Assembly (NCBI GenBank): GCA_947254205.1
Contig: CAMYCE010000005.1
Location: forward strand, 1-52,368
Direction of reading: 5' to 3'
From: an uncultured Prevotellaceae bacterium
Lineage (GTDB): Bacteria > Bacteroidota > Bacteroidia > Bacteroidales > Muribaculaceae
Length of the DNA stretch: 52,368 bases
The notes under the pieces were generated by a model, which saw only the letters and a program-made list of their open reading frames with translations, made no database searches and had not been told where the DNA came from. Numbering within the stretch: position 1 is the first letter of the stretch; every line of letters starts with the position of its first letter. This document shows, piece by piece, positions 8,255 to 16,777 of this stretch. The position numbers were made by a program, and so were the translations under genes.

Positions 8255-8518
8255 TTATGCTTCTTTCGCTTTTTCTTTTTCAAGAATTTCGAGAGCCATA
8301 TCTAAAATTTGTGTATCGTCGAGCACAACATAGCCTCCGTCGGGTCCAGGTTCAATGTGCACCCCCATGTTGGTACCAAACTGATAGTTGGAGCCTCCAA
8401 AATAATTACGAACAGATTGAACAGTAGTATTCAATTTATCGGCAATCAGGTGAATTGAACCTTCGGGCAGGCTTGCTTTGATGCGACGAAGTTCTTGGAA
8501 AGGAATGGTTTTAGGCAT
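8255..8518 (-). CDS. Small conserved DNA-binding-like protein
   Basis: An 87-residue protein beginning MPKTIPFQELRRIK. The N-terminal half (ASLPEGSIHLIADKLNTTVQ, then SVRNYFGG) reads like a helix-turn-helix in which the second helix is followed by a glycine pair. The C-terminal half contains HIEPGPDGGYVVLDD and a helical, charged tail. From memory, proteins of this type are widespread in Bacteroidales and annotated only as DNA-binding or hypothetical; I cannot verify this here. A monocistronic unit is likely: a promoter-like pair lies upstream and a strong terminator downstream. It may be a small abundant regulator; function is not established. Confidence 0.7.
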   Translation of the reverse strand: MPKTIPFQELRRIKASLPEGSIHLIADKLNTTVQSVRNYFGGSNYQFGTNMGVHIEPGPDGGYVVLDDTQILDMALEILEKEKAKEA

Positions 8519-8566
8519 GATTGTTATGTGTTTAAATGATTTAGTAATATTTTTTGTTTTGTGCTA

Positions 8567-8598
8567 TAAAATTATTAAAACTTTTGTGAGAAACCAAA
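8567..8598 (-). promoter_or_regulatory. Possible promoter of the 87-residue protein gene
   Basis: On the minus strand TTTG (8598-8595) is followed after 20 bases by TAATTTTA (8574-8567), close to the Bacteroidetes TTTG/TAnnTTTG arrangement except for the last base. The start codon is at 8518. Confidence 0.35.
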
Positions 8599-8611
8599 TT
8601 TTTCAACACTT

Positions 8612-8639
8612 ATTTTTCATGATCTATAACATGAAAAAT
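8612..8639 (-). terminator. AT-rich hairpin at the end of the PAP2 gene
   Basis: ATTTTTCATG (8612-8621) pairs with CATGAAAAAT (8630-8639). The PAP2 stop codon lies in the loop. It is a plausible weak terminator for the bat operon, although the stem is AT-rich and has no strong tail. Confidence 0.4.
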
Positions 8640-9289
8640 GCCACTACAACCAATATCAGCAAGTTGCCCCCCCCAGCCATCAAAAACCACAATTCTTCTT
8701 GCCGGGTTGCTTGCACACTGCCACCAGCCCAAGACCATCGAGGAGTGAAATGCAACCACAACCGATAGACCAAACAAGCAACCATAGCTCCCACCAATGC
8801 TCCGCACAAGATGTCGCCGGGGAAGTGAACCCCCAAATAGATGCGGCTATAGCTCACAATAGTGGCCCATGCCATGAGCGTGCACCACACCACCCTGCCG
8901 CGCAATAGCAGACACAGCAACAAAGCCACCCCAAAACAATTGGCTGCATGACTCGACACAAAGCCAAAAGAGCCACCACGATAATCATTGACAATGTGAA
9001 TAGTAGATGCCAACGAGGGGTCGTGAGAGGGGCGCAATCGCTCGACAAGCGGCTTGATGAGTGACGATGAAATTTGGTCGGCCAGCAACACCACAAGGGC
9101 AATGGCCACCACAATCGCACAAGCCTGTCGCCCCCCCTTGCGAGAAAGAATATACAAGAGCATGAGCACCATGAGCAACCACGAGAATTTTCCCGAAATG
9201 AGCCATTGAAGCTGGTCGAAATAGGGCGCATGCAGGCTATTTAATGCTGTGAATAGCGAGGCATCGGCACTTTGCAATGTTTCTATCAT
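8624..9289 (-). CDS. PAP2-superfamily membrane phosphatase
   Basis: About 221 residues with five or six transmembrane segments. The three PAP2 phosphatase motifs are present: KPLVERLRP near residue 78, FVSSHA near 110 (SSH where many members have SGH), and SRIYLGVHFPGD near 146. The family includes undecaprenyl-diphosphate and phosphatidylglycerophosphate phosphatases with periplasmic active sites; the substrate cannot be chosen from sequence. ATG at 9289 is preferred to a GTG two codons upstream. It starts eight bases after batE stops, so it is probably the last gene of the bat operon. A lipid-carrier recycling role is plausible but is inference. Confidence 0.85.
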   Translation of the reverse strand: MIETLQSADASLFTALNSLHAPYFDQLQWLISGKFSWLLMVLMLLYILSRKGGRQACAIVVAIALVVLLADQISSSLIKPLVERLRPSHDPSLASTIHIVNDYRGGSFGFVSSHAANCFGVALLLCLLLRGRVVWCTLMAWATIVSYSRIYLGVHFPGDILCGALVGAMVACLVYRLWLHFTPRWSWAGGSVQATRQEELWFLMAGGGNLLILVVVAFFML

Positions 9290-9296
9290 GAGCACA

Positions 9297-10079
9297 TTAT
9301 ATTTTTTCTACATCGGTGGATCTAATCCACGCCTGACGAGAATCGGCGGTTTCAATCCTATACCACACTTGCACCTGCACTCCAGCTGTGTTGCTCACCG
9401 AGTCTTGAATCGTGACTTTTTGCCCCTCGCGCAACACAAAAGCCTCTTCCTTGGCATTGGGGGCATGAGGGGCCACACTCAAGGTAGAACTGTGAGCCAC
9501 AACAATAGCCTCGCGATGCTCTACTGCGAGAGCACGCACCTGCCATGCACAAGCTACAGCAACAAGTGTCACAACCAACAATGCGCCACCGCCAAAGAAA
9601 CCCAACTTGCGCAACCACACACTATCAACAAAGATATAGAGGGCTACTGCAAGCAAAAACAGCGAGAAGGCCAAGGCTGCAACCACAGCCCAAGTGTTGC
9701 TTGGCACTTGATTCACCATATTCATCACCACATTGGCGAAGAATGATGCCCCTGTGTCTTCGCTAATTTTGGCTTGCGATCGCACAAAGTCGAGATTGGC
9801 ACGAGCATCGCTATTGGCAGGATTCAGCCTCAAAGCGCGCTCATAGTATAGAATGGCATGGGTGTAGTCGCTCATGCGATAATAGGCGTTGCCTATATTA
9901 TAAAACAAATTGCTCGATGTGCCAGTGTTTTGTGCCTCTTGCAAGTAGAGTTGCAAGGCCTCTTGATAGTGTTCACGGTCATAGGCACTGTGTGCCCTAT
10001 CGATTGTCGACTCGGCTACCACGCCCAAGGGCAAGCCTAAGGTGAATAGGGTCATGAACAAAAATATCGCTTTCTTCAT
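9297..10079 (-). CDS. batE: BatE: TPR and SH3-like aerotolerance protein
   Basis: A 260-residue protein with a signal peptide, tetratricopeptide repeats at about 28-105 (NLFYNIGNAYYRM, AILYYERALRLNP), two transmembrane helices near 130-190 and a C-terminal bacterial SH3-like domain near 195-260 (VLREGQKVTIQDS, AWIRSTDVEKI). This architecture is that of BatE in the Bacteroides aerotolerance operon, where the Bat proteins are thought to form an envelope complex whose biochemical role is unresolved. Start and stop overlap batD by four bases. The SH3-like part is probably periplasmic and could contact peptidoglycan or a partner protein. Confidence 0.85.
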   Translation of the reverse strand: MKKAIFLFMTLFTLGLPLGVVAESTIDRAHSAYDREHYQEALQLYLQEAQNTGTSSNLFYNIGNAYYRMSDYTHAILYYERALRLNPANSDARANLDFVRSQAKISEDTGASFFANVVMNMVNQVPSNTWAVVAALAFSLFLLAVALYIFVDSVWLRKLGFFGGGALLVVTLVAVACAWQVRALAVEHREAIVVAHSSTLSVAPHAPNAKEEAFVLREGQKVTIQDSVSNTAGVQVQVWYRIETADSRQAWIRSTDVEKI

Positions 10080-11935
10080 GATTCAACAGTTTTTTTGCGC
10101 TTCACGTTCTCAAGCGAGTCCATGAGAGATGCAGCTTGTGAAAAAATGGTTTTCATATCGCTTTGGGCAAGTTGAGGAGCATATTGTGCAAACTCGCAAC
10201 TTTCAAGCAGTTGCAAAGTTGATTGGCGCAACTCCTCGCCCACTCCATAGCCTTCAAGCTCGGCCACAATGTTGTCTTTGCTCAACTCCGAAACAGGAAT
10301 ACCCAACTTGTCGCTCAGGTAGCCCCATGTGGCGGTGAGCACCTCGGCATAAAAAGCACTTGAGTCGCCTCCTTGCATGAATAGGCGGGCACGTTTCAGG
10401 CGTTTTTGAGCCACTTTGCCTGCTCGCTTGGTGCGCATGAGTTTCTCATTGGCACGCTCGGCCACCAACTTGCGGTAATAAATCAAGACTCCACACAACA
10501 GCACAAACGGCACAATCCAGCACAACCAATAGAGCCAACTGTCAAGATAATAGAGATGCTCGCGCTTCAGGTTCAAGTCGCCAGCCTTGCGGGGCTTTAT
10601 ATCGGTCATCATGCTCAAACTCTTCTTGTAGTGGCTTGAGGGCTGTCCGCTACCCTTGGCCACATCGAGAGTTTGGGCAGCAAGGTGAATTGTCTCATAT
10701 TTACCTGTCGAGGGGTTAAAGTACACAAAGAGGGAGGCAGGGATAGTGAATTTGCCCACATATTGCGGAATAAACTGATAGTTAAACGTGACAACTCCCT
10801 TGACATCTCCCCCATCGGCCGAAGTTTTGATGTCGCTTTGAGGGTCATAGGTGTCAAATTCCTTGGGAAATTGAATCGTGGGCGATTTGATATATTTGAT
10901 GTTGCCAGTGCCCTCAACCACATAGCGATAGGTGGCAGTGGCATAGGTTTTCAAGTCGTGAGGCTCAATCACACTCTTAACCGAGAAATTGCCCACTGCA
11001 CCAGTGAAACCTGCAGGGCGAGGCTCGGGCAAGGGTAAGATGTTGACCGATGCCGAGTTGGACTTCACGCGCAACTTGGTGTCGTGTGGCACGGCAATAG
11101 CACTATTAAGTCCCACATACACATCGCGTTGCACGGGTGTGATGTCAAATTCTCCAGAGTTGATGGTCATAGCACCCGACTTTTGTGGATAGAGAATGCA
11201 ACGCTTGAGCACTGCCGTGTAGTAGTTTTGTCCATGCACATTTTCAACATTCACCTGCCCGGGTTGCTTGATTTCTTCGATCAAGAAGCCTGTGAATGAG
11301 GGTTGCTTGATGGGAATGATTTCGGGGCGTATGGGAAACTTGGTGTAGAGCTTGATGGTGCACACCACTGCTTGCTGTTCATAGACACGAGGCTTCGACA
11401 TCTCGATGCGCACATAGAGGTCGTTGCTCGAAATGGGCTTATCGGCAGTTTGTGTGAACGGGTTGTTCATGTTCACAGGCCCACCACTCATCGACATCAC
11501 CTGCGAGGCAGTAGAGGAAGATTGCTCACCACGTTTAGAAACATTGAACGTGAACCCTTGGGCTTGCACCTTGCGACCATTGGCCACAACACTGGCGGGC
11601 CCAATGCTCAAGCGTCCCTCTTTGGAGGTTTTGAAGGTGCAAGTGTAGCGATAGGTATTGCTACGAGAATTTTGCACCATTTTGCCGTTGATGATGACAG
11701 TCGAAGAGCTTTCGCCTATTTTTTGAGGACTTGAGGCAAAGCTCAAAGTGGCGCCCTCGACCTGCGGTGGCGTGATGGCTCCTGCACTTGAAGCATCGGT
11801 CAACTCATAAACAAGTTGAAACTTGCCATTTCCCATGCTACCACCACCCACATAGCGCAATGATTGAGCAACCATTGCCGTTGAGAGCAAGCTCGACACG
11901 GCAAGCAAGAATATGCGATAAATAGACTTATTCAT
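10076..11935 (-). CDS. batD: BatD: aerotolerance membrane protein
   Basis: A 619-residue protein with a signal peptide (cleavage near VAQS), a long beta-rich periplasmic part (about 25-450) with repeated beta-sandwich-like segments typical of BatD (NDLYVRIEMSKPRVYEQQAV, AVGNFSVKSVIEP), one transmembrane helix near 465-490 (YWLCWIVPFVLLCGVLIYY), and a cytoplasmic helical tail of about 125 residues. The tail (QKRLKRARLFMQGG, AEVLTATWGYLSDKLG) resembles the tail of the DUF4381-like protein encoded upstream in the same operon. It follows batC by 31 bases and overlaps batE by four. It is assumed to be a scaffold of the Bat complex; molecular function is unknown. Confidence 0.9.
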   Translation of the reverse strand: MNKSIYRIFLLAVSSLLSTAMVAQSLRYVGGGSMGNGKFQLVYELTDASSAGAITPPQVEGATLSFASSPQKIGESSSTVIINGKMVQNSRSNTYRYTCTFKTSKEGRLSIGPASVVANGRKVQAQGFTFNVSKRGEQSSSTASQVMSMSGGPVNMNNPFTQTADKPISSNDLYVRIEMSKPRVYEQQAVVCTIKLYTKFPIRPEIIPIKQPSFTGFLIEEIKQPGQVNVENVHGQNYYTAVLKRCILYPQKSGAMTINSGEFDITPVQRDVYVGLNSAIAVPHDTKLRVKSNSASVNILPLPEPRPAGFTGAVGNFSVKSVIEPHDLKTYATATYRYVVEGTGNIKYIKSPTIQFPKEFDTYDPQSDIKTSADGGDVKGVVTFNYQFIPQYVGKFTIPASLFVYFNPSTGKYETIHLAAQTLDVAKGSGQPSSHYKKSLSMMTDIKPRKAGDLNLKREHLYYLDSWLYWLCWIVPFVLLCGVLIYYRKLVAERANEKLMRTKRAGKVAQKRLKRARLFMQGGDSSAFYAEVLTATWGYLSDKLGIPVSELSKDNIVAELEGYGVGEELRQSTLQLLESCEFAQYAPQLAQSDMKTIFSQAASLMDSLENVKRKKTVES

Positions 11936-11966
11936 TATTTATAGTGACGCTGCAACATTTTAAATT

Positions 11967-12788
11967 TTACCACTTGTTTTGGGTGCGAGCCCGCTCTCCT
12001 GCTTCCATGCGCGCACGCCTCTCTTTGATGCGCTGTTGGGTTGCATTTTCTTGATTTTGCATGGTGCGCAAAATTTGCTCCATGTTTTGCTTGCTCATGC
12101 CCCCATTTTGTGGCTTTTGTTGTTGATTTTGATTCTTATCGTTGTTTTTGTTTTGATTTTTGTTTTGATTTTTGTTTTGATTTTGATTTTGTTTTTTGTC
12201 TTTGTTCTTATCCTTGTTTTTGTCTTGATTGTTCTTCTTGTCGTTCTTGTTGTTCTTGTTATTCTTGTTGTTTTTGTTTTGTTTGAGCTTGAGTTGAGCC
12301 AGTCGCAGGTTGTGACGAGCATTCTCGTCATTAGGATTATTGCGCAAAGCATTCTTGTAGAGCTCAATAGCCTGCTCATATTGTTGCTGGCGATAGGCAA
12401 GATTGCCCAAGTCATAGTTGGCTCGGCCCGCAATGCTCTTGTCGGGGCAATTTTGCGCCACTTGGGTCAAGAGTTGCACAGCCTCGTCTTGTCGCTTGCT
12501 CGCTTTGTTGCCCTCTTGCTGCCCTTTTGTGGTTGCCTCTTGGCGCAACAAAGCACTTGCCAAGTTGAATTGTGCCATATAGGACTTGCCATTGGCCTCA
12601 AGTGCCTTGCGATATTGCACCTCGGCCTCGCTATAGTGGCCTGCCTTGTAGAGCTTGTTGCCACTGCTCACATGATTGCGCTCCTGCTTCACACTCTTCG
12701 CCGGCTGTGCTTGCACACCACACAGTGGCACAATCACCATGAGAAGCAGAGCAAGGTTGCGATATATGTTTTTTAAAAATAGTTTCAT
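11967..12788 (-). CDS. batC: BatC: TPR protein with Lys/Asn/Gln-rich tail
   Basis: A 273-residue protein with a signal peptide ending near VQAQ, then tetratricopeptide repeats at about 38-165 (GNKLYKAGHYSEAEVQYRKAL, YDLGNLAYRQQQYEQAIELY). A low-complexity region of about 60 residues at 168-230 is made almost only of Lys, Asn, Asp and Gln, encoded at about 12107-12290 by short tandem codon repeats. A charged C-terminal helix follows. TPR proteins of this kind sit between batB and batD in Bacteroidales. The repeat tract may be length-variable. It overlaps batB by four bases. The complementary strand of the repeat gives a long hydrophobic reading frame that is an artefact. Confidence 0.88.
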   Translation of the reverse strand: MKLFLKNIYRNLALLLMVIVPLCGVQAQPAKSVKQERNHVSSGNKLYKAGHYSEAEVQYRKALEANGKSYMAQFNLASALLRQEATTKGQQEGNKASKRQDEAVQLLTQVAQNCPDKSIAGRANYDLGNLAYRQQQYEQAIELYKNALRNNPNDENARHNLRLAQLKLKQNKNNKNNKNNKNDKKNNQDKNKDKNKDKKQNQNQNKNQNKNQNKNNDKNQNQQQKPQNGGMSKQNMEQILRTMQNQENATQQRIKERRARMEAGERARTQNKW

Positions 12789-13825
12789 TTCTTGCTTTCT
12801 TTGGTAAAGAAGTTATATTTTTTGAGCCACGGATTCTTGCGCTCCATCACCACAATTTCGGCAATCATGAGCAGGAGTGCAATCCATGCAAACACAGGAA
12901 ATTGCTCATCGCGTTGCGAGTAAGTATAGGAACCCAAGTCGCTTTTTGCCAACTTGGAGAGAGCCCCATGCAGGTCGTTGACCGCTTCGCTCGATGAGCC
13001 ATTCACATAGGCACCCTTGCCGGCATCGGCAATTTTTTGTGCCATTTCTTCGTTGAGCTTGGTGCTCACCTGCTTACCCTCGGCATCGGTGAGGAAGCCA
13101 CCATCGGCCATGGGAATTGGCGACCCTGTCGTGGAACCAATGCCCACCACATTGATTTGAATGCCATCTTTTTGGGCATCGGTGGCACTTGCCACAGCAT
13201 CGTCTTCAAAGTTCTCGCCGTCGGTAATGATAATCATTGCCTTTTGGGTGCGCGGGTTGCGTGAAAACGAACTGCGTGCCATGTTGATAGCTGCACCAAT
13301 GGCAGTGCCTTGTGTGGGCACCATGTTGGTGCTGATGCTATTCAAAAACATCTTGGCACTTTGGGCATCGGCAGTGAGAGGCATCTGCATATAGGCATTG
13401 CCGGCAAACACCACGAGCCCCACCTTGTTGCCCGCCAACTTGTCGATGAGCTTTTCGAGCACGAGTTTGGAGCGTTGCAGGCGACTGATGTCGTGCATGT
13501 TGTCGTCGCTGGCAGCATTCATCGAGTTTGACACGTCGAGGGCTATCATCACCTCCACCCCGTGCACACTGGAGTGAGATTGCTTGGCACCACCACGAGG
13601 ACGAGCCAAAATCATCACCACCATAGCGAACAACAGCAATTGAAGTGATAGCCTGATGATGGGCTTATACTTCGACACATCGGTCATCAAGCCTGCCACC
13701 ACCATGGGGTGACCAAAGCGAGCAATCTTGCGATTGCGTGCCCTGCGAGCAAGCCAGTAAAGCCCTGCCACCACAGGCAACAGCAGCAACAAATATAGAT
13801 ATTGAGAATTGGCAAAATTAAACAT
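12785..13825 (-). CDS. batB: BatB: von Willebrand factor A domain protein
   Basis: A 346-residue membrane protein with N-terminal helices near 8-25 and 52-75, a vWA domain at about 88-290, and a C-terminal helix near 310-332 (FPVFAWIALLLMIAEIVVM). The metal-ion-dependent adhesion site is intact: DVSNSM supplies DxSxS, a Thr follows in MVPTQGTAIG, and IITDGE supplies the Asp. The vWA domain is probably periplasmic between helices, as in other Bat proteins. It follows batA by 28 bases and overlaps batC by four. Likely role: a Mg-dependent protein-protein interaction module in the Bat complex. Confidence 0.92.
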   Translation of the reverse strand: MFNFANSQYLYLLLLLPVVAGLYWLARRARNRKIARFGHPMVVAGLMTDVSKYKPIIRLSLQLLLFAMVVMILARPRGGAKQSHSSVHGVEVMIALDVSNSMNAASDDNMHDISRLQRSKLVLEKLIDKLAGNKVGLVVFAGNAYMQMPLTADAQSAKMFLNSISTNMVPTQGTAIGAAINMARSSFSRNPRTQKAMIIITDGENFEDDAVASATDAQKDGIQINVVGIGSTTGSPIPMADGGFLTDAEGKQVSTKLNEEMAQKIADAGKGAYVNGSSSEAVNDLHGALSKLAKSDLGSYTYSQRDEQFPVFAWIALLLMIAEIVVMERKNPWLKKYNFFTKESKK

Positions 13826-13853
13826 AACTGAAGCGATTGATTAAACAAGCATG

Positions 13854-14849
13854 TCAAGGCAACCTCCTGAGCACAGTGTAGTGCACGAGCAAGTCGAGCA
13901 GCACAAGCCCCAAGAGCAACCATGCCCAAGGCATATAGTTGTCGTGCGCATTGCTGAAGTTTTGCACATCGATTTTTGTTTTTTCCAGTTTATCAATTTC
14001 TTTAAACACTTGGTCGAGCACACTATTGTCGGTGGCTCTAAAATACTTGCCCCCTGTCATCGTTGCCACTTTTTGCAATGTGGGTTCATCGATAGTAACA
14101 GGCAATTGCTTGAACACCAAATTTCCTGCCCAATCTTGAGCAACAGGTGTGGGAGCTGTGCCATGGGTGCCCACGCCAATGGTGTAGATGCGTATGGAAT
14201 CGTGCTGAGCAATCTCGGCGGCAGTGAGCGGGGCAACAACGCCGGTGTTGTTGGTGCCATCGGTGATGAGAATGATGCTCTTTGACTTGGCCTTGCCTCC
14301 CTTGATGCGATTGATGGCTGTGGCAATGCCATCGCCAATGGCTGTGCCATCGCTATCGAGCATGCGCACATCGAGATCTTTGATTGTGTTGATGAGTTGA
14401 GCGTTATCGGTGGTCATGGGCAAGAGCGTGAAGCCATCGCCAGCAAAAATCACAAGTCCAATGTTGTCGGTTTCGCGCTTGCTCACAAAGTTTTGTGCCA
14501 CTGCCTTGGCTGCCGAAAGACGGTCGGGGGTGAGGTCGCGAGAAAGCATACTGGCCGAAATGTCAACAGCCAGCACAATGTCGGTGCCTTCGGCTTCGCT
14601 CCGTGCCCAGCTATCGTAGCTTTGAGGCCGGCACAAGATGATGATGAGGCAGGCGATAGCCGCCAGTTTCACAACAAACATGAGATGCCTCACATAGACT
14701 TTCCAACTGGTAGACATGCCGGCAAATGCCGACGTAGAAGATAGTTGCATGGTGGGCACCCCCTTGCGCTCGCGCCACACATACCAGCCAATGAGGGGAA
14801 TGAATAGCAAAAAGAGCCACAAATAGCCCGGGTGTGCAAAATTCATCAT
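13854..14849 (-). CDS. batA: BatA: von Willebrand factor A domain protein
   Basis: A 331-residue membrane protein of the same architecture as BatB. There are hydrophobic segments near 8-24 and 55-75, a vWA domain at about 90-295 with MIDAS residues DISASM, SDGTAIG and ITDGTNNTG, and a C-terminal helix near 308-327. The pair of adjacent vWA genes is diagnostic of the Bacteroides aerotolerance locus. The gene overlaps the upstream DUF4381-like gene by four bases. Functional data in the family link loss of Bat proteins to oxygen or envelope stress sensitivity in some species, but the biochemical activity is unresolved. Confidence 0.92.
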   Translation of the reverse strand: MMNFAHPGYLWLFLLFIPLIGWYVWRERKGVPTMQLSSTSAFAGMSTSWKVYVRHLMFVVKLAAIACLIIILCRPQSYDSWARSEAEGTDIVLAVDISASMLSRDLTPDRLSAAKAVAQNFVSKRETDNIGLVIFAGDGFTLLPMTTDNAQLINTIKDLDVRMLDSDGTAIGDGIATAINRIKGGKAKSKSIILITDGTNNTGVVAPLTAAEIAQHDSIRIYTIGVGTHGTAPTPVAQDWAGNLVFKQLPVTIDEPTLQKVATMTGGKYFRATDNSVLDQVFKEIDKLEKTKIDVQNFSNAHDNYMPWAWLLLGLVLLDLLVHYTVLRRLP

Positions 14850-15820
14850 TGTGCTTGTTCCTCCTTTCTTCCCTCGCCAGCAGGGCTTGCCACTTGTGGC
14901 TTGGTAGCCTCAACAAATTGCAAGGCTCGCTGAAAGGCACGCTCATTGTCGTCGGCAAGTGGGTGCTGACCGGCAAATTTCACAAAGTCGGCAATAGCCA
15001 ATATCTCGCTCAACCGGTCGTTGACCATGCAAGTTTCGGCATGACGATGCAGGGAGTCTAAAATTTGCGAAGAGGTCATTTCAACGGCATTGATGGCAAA
15101 ACGACGATCGATATATTCACGCAAAATGTCGGTGAGAGCCGTGTAATAGTCTTTTTCTTGCCCATTTTGCCACAACTGTTGCGCTTTGAGCAATTGCAAG
15201 CGTTCGAGAGCTTCCTCATAGGGGGGCAAGCGGCGTTTCTCGCGCTTGAGCGGATTCTTACCCTTGCGCCACCACTTGAAATAGGCCCATGTAGCCACTC
15301 CTGCTATCAAGAGCAAGAGCCACAGCCACCACAAGTGGGTCACAAAGTCGGGCACCCAATCAAGGAAATGCCGTTCGGGGTCAACCACCGGGGCAAAGTC
15401 CTTGATGTCGGCATTGGGATTTACCTTGAGCGGTAGCACCTTGAGTACAAGTTCATTAGACCTAACAGTGTCGTTGCCGGCAATAAACATAATGGGATTG
15501 ATGTGCCACTGTCCCGAATCAAATGCCTGCACAAGATAGGTTTTATTGATTTGAATGCGATTGTTGCCCAAGTCGATCGTGTCGGCTTTTGGGCGACCGG
15601 CAATCTCGACCATGGCATTAAGCGTGTCGACTTGATCGTTCACAAAGTAGCCCTTCACCGGCTTATCTTGCACCAACTCCATGCGCAGGCTCACGGTTTT
15701 GCCCATGAGAATCACCGTAGAGTCGAGACGCGCTTTGAGCATGGTGGTAGCTGCCACAGTACACAAGGGCAATAGCACACACAAAATGCTCAACCATATC
15801 TTTAGTTCTATCTTTTTCAT
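14846..15820 (-). CDS. DUF4381-like protein of the Bat operon
   Basis: A 324-residue protein with an N-terminal signal or anchor segment (WLSILCVLLPLCTVAA), a beta-rich periplasmic domain at about 28-170, a transmembrane helix near 177-200 (WWLWLLLLIAGVATWAYF), and a cytoplasmic helical tail. The tail begins with a basic segment and PPYEEALERLQLLK, then DYYTALTDILREYIDRRF, as in DUF4381 proteins found beside MoxR/vWA genes. It separates the DUF58 gene from batA, overlapping batA by four bases and following the DUF58 gene by 14. Layout and tail resemble BatD, so both may dock on the same cytoplasmic partner. Confidence 0.82.
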   Translation of the reverse strand: MKKIELKIWLSILCVLLPLCTVAATTMLKARLDSTVILMGKTVSLRMELVQDKPVKGYFVNDQVDTLNAMVEIAGRPKADTIDLGNNRIQINKTYLVQAFDSGQWHINPIMFIAGNDTVRSNELVLKVLPLKVNPNADIKDFAPVVDPERHFLDWVPDFVTHLWWLWLLLLIAGVATWAYFKWWRKGKNPLKREKRRLPPYEEALERLQLLKAQQLWQNGQEKDYYTALTDILREYIDRRFAINAVEMTSSQILDSLHRHAETCMVNDRLSEILAIADFVKFAGQHPLADDNERAFQRALQFVEATKPQVASPAGEGRKEEQAQ

Positions 15821-15834
15821 TGAAATTTAATGCC

Positions 15835-16716
15835 TTAATGATGACTCATCGACCGCTTTTTAAACAGCGCAAGCAAAGCCCTCACATAGTCTTCGTCGGT
15901 AGCTATTGAGGTGTTGTCGACACGGCTACGTTGCAACGCTGTGCTCATGGCAAGCTGTCGCTGATACCACCAGCGGCTATAGGCTTGTCGCACCTTTTTG
16001 CTACCTGTATTAATCCATTGCTCGGCACCGGTTTCGGCATCGAGCACACGCATGAGCCCCACATCGGGCAAAGAGGCTTCGCGCTTGTCATAGACCTGAA
16101 CTGCAATGAGGTCGTGCTTGCTGCTTGCAATCGACATGGCTTGCTGATAGTCGTGCTCACAAATGAAATCGGAAATCAAGAATGCCGTGCAACGCTTTTT
16201 GATGGCACTGGTCAAGAGCCTGAGCACCACTTCAAGATTTGTGCCTTTGTTTTCGGGTTCAAAATTGAGCAGTTGGCTTATCAGCATCAAAATGTGCTTG
16301 CGCCCTTTTTGGGGTGGAATAAATTTCTCGATTTTATCACTAAAAAATATCACTCCCACCTTGTCGTTATTTTCAATGGCCGAGAAAGCCAATGTGGCTG
16401 CCACTTCGAGCATCATGTCGCGCTTGGCATCGCCCACGGCACCAAAGTTTTTGCTACCCGACACATCAACGAGCAACATCACGGTGAGTTCGCGTTCCTC
16501 TTCATAGACCTTGATGTGGGGGCGCCCCGTACGCGCAGTCACATTCCAGTCAATATCACGCACATCGTCGCCATATTGATATTCACGCACCTCGCTAAAG
16601 GTCATGCCACGGCCCTTGAATGCCGAATGGTACTCGCCAGCAAAAATATTTTGAGATAGCCCCTTGGCTTTAATCTCTATTTTTCTTACTTTTTTTAATA
16701 ACTCGCTCGAATTCAT
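15835..16716 (-). CDS. DUF58 domain protein
   Basis: A 293-residue protein with the signature of DUF58: SEVREYQYGDDVRDIDWN near residue 45-62, then GRPHIKVYEEERE and LLVDVSGSKNFG, a vWA-like metal-site motif. No transmembrane segment is obvious, so it is probably cytoplasmic. DUF58 proteins almost always accompany a MoxR ATPase and vWA proteins. The ATG at 16716 (MNSSELLKK) is chosen over one nine codons upstream because the extra residues lie outside the conserved domain. It follows moxR by 61 bases. It is likely the soluble vWA partner acted on by the MoxR ATPase. Confidence 0.9.
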   Translation of the reverse strand: MNSSELLKKVRKIEIKAKGLSQNIFAGEYHSAFKGRGMTFSEVREYQYGDDVRDIDWNVTARTGRPHIKVYEEERELTVMLLVDVSGSKNFGAVGDAKRDMMLEVAATLAFSAIENNDKVGVIFFSDKIEKFIPPQKGRKHILMLISQLLNFEPENKGTNLEVVLRLLTSAIKKRCTAFLISDFICEHDYQQAMSIASSKHDLIAVQVYDKREASLPDVGLMRVLDAETGAEQWINTGSKKVRQAYSRWWYQRQLAMSTALQRSRVDNTSIATDEDYVRALLALFKKRSMSHH

Positions 16717-16777
16717 TGTATATTGCCAACCTTGCTCAAACAATTGCAGACTATCACTCCACTACCCTCTGCAAGCA

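Noticed and set aside
8624..8640. Separate gene start suggested by the ATG-rich hairpin at the end of PAP2
   Set aside because: No plausible protein follows; the sequence is better explained as a weak terminator overlapping the stop codon.
12107..12290. Short tandem repeats that could suggest a CRISPR or microsatellite locus
   Set aside because: They lie within the batC coding frame, have no spacers and translate to a regular low-complexity tract.
11979..12776. Plus-strand frame opposite batC that looks like a polytopic membrane protein
   Set aside because: The Leu/Val/Ile/Phe runs are simply the complement of the Lys/Asn/Gln codon repeats of BatC.
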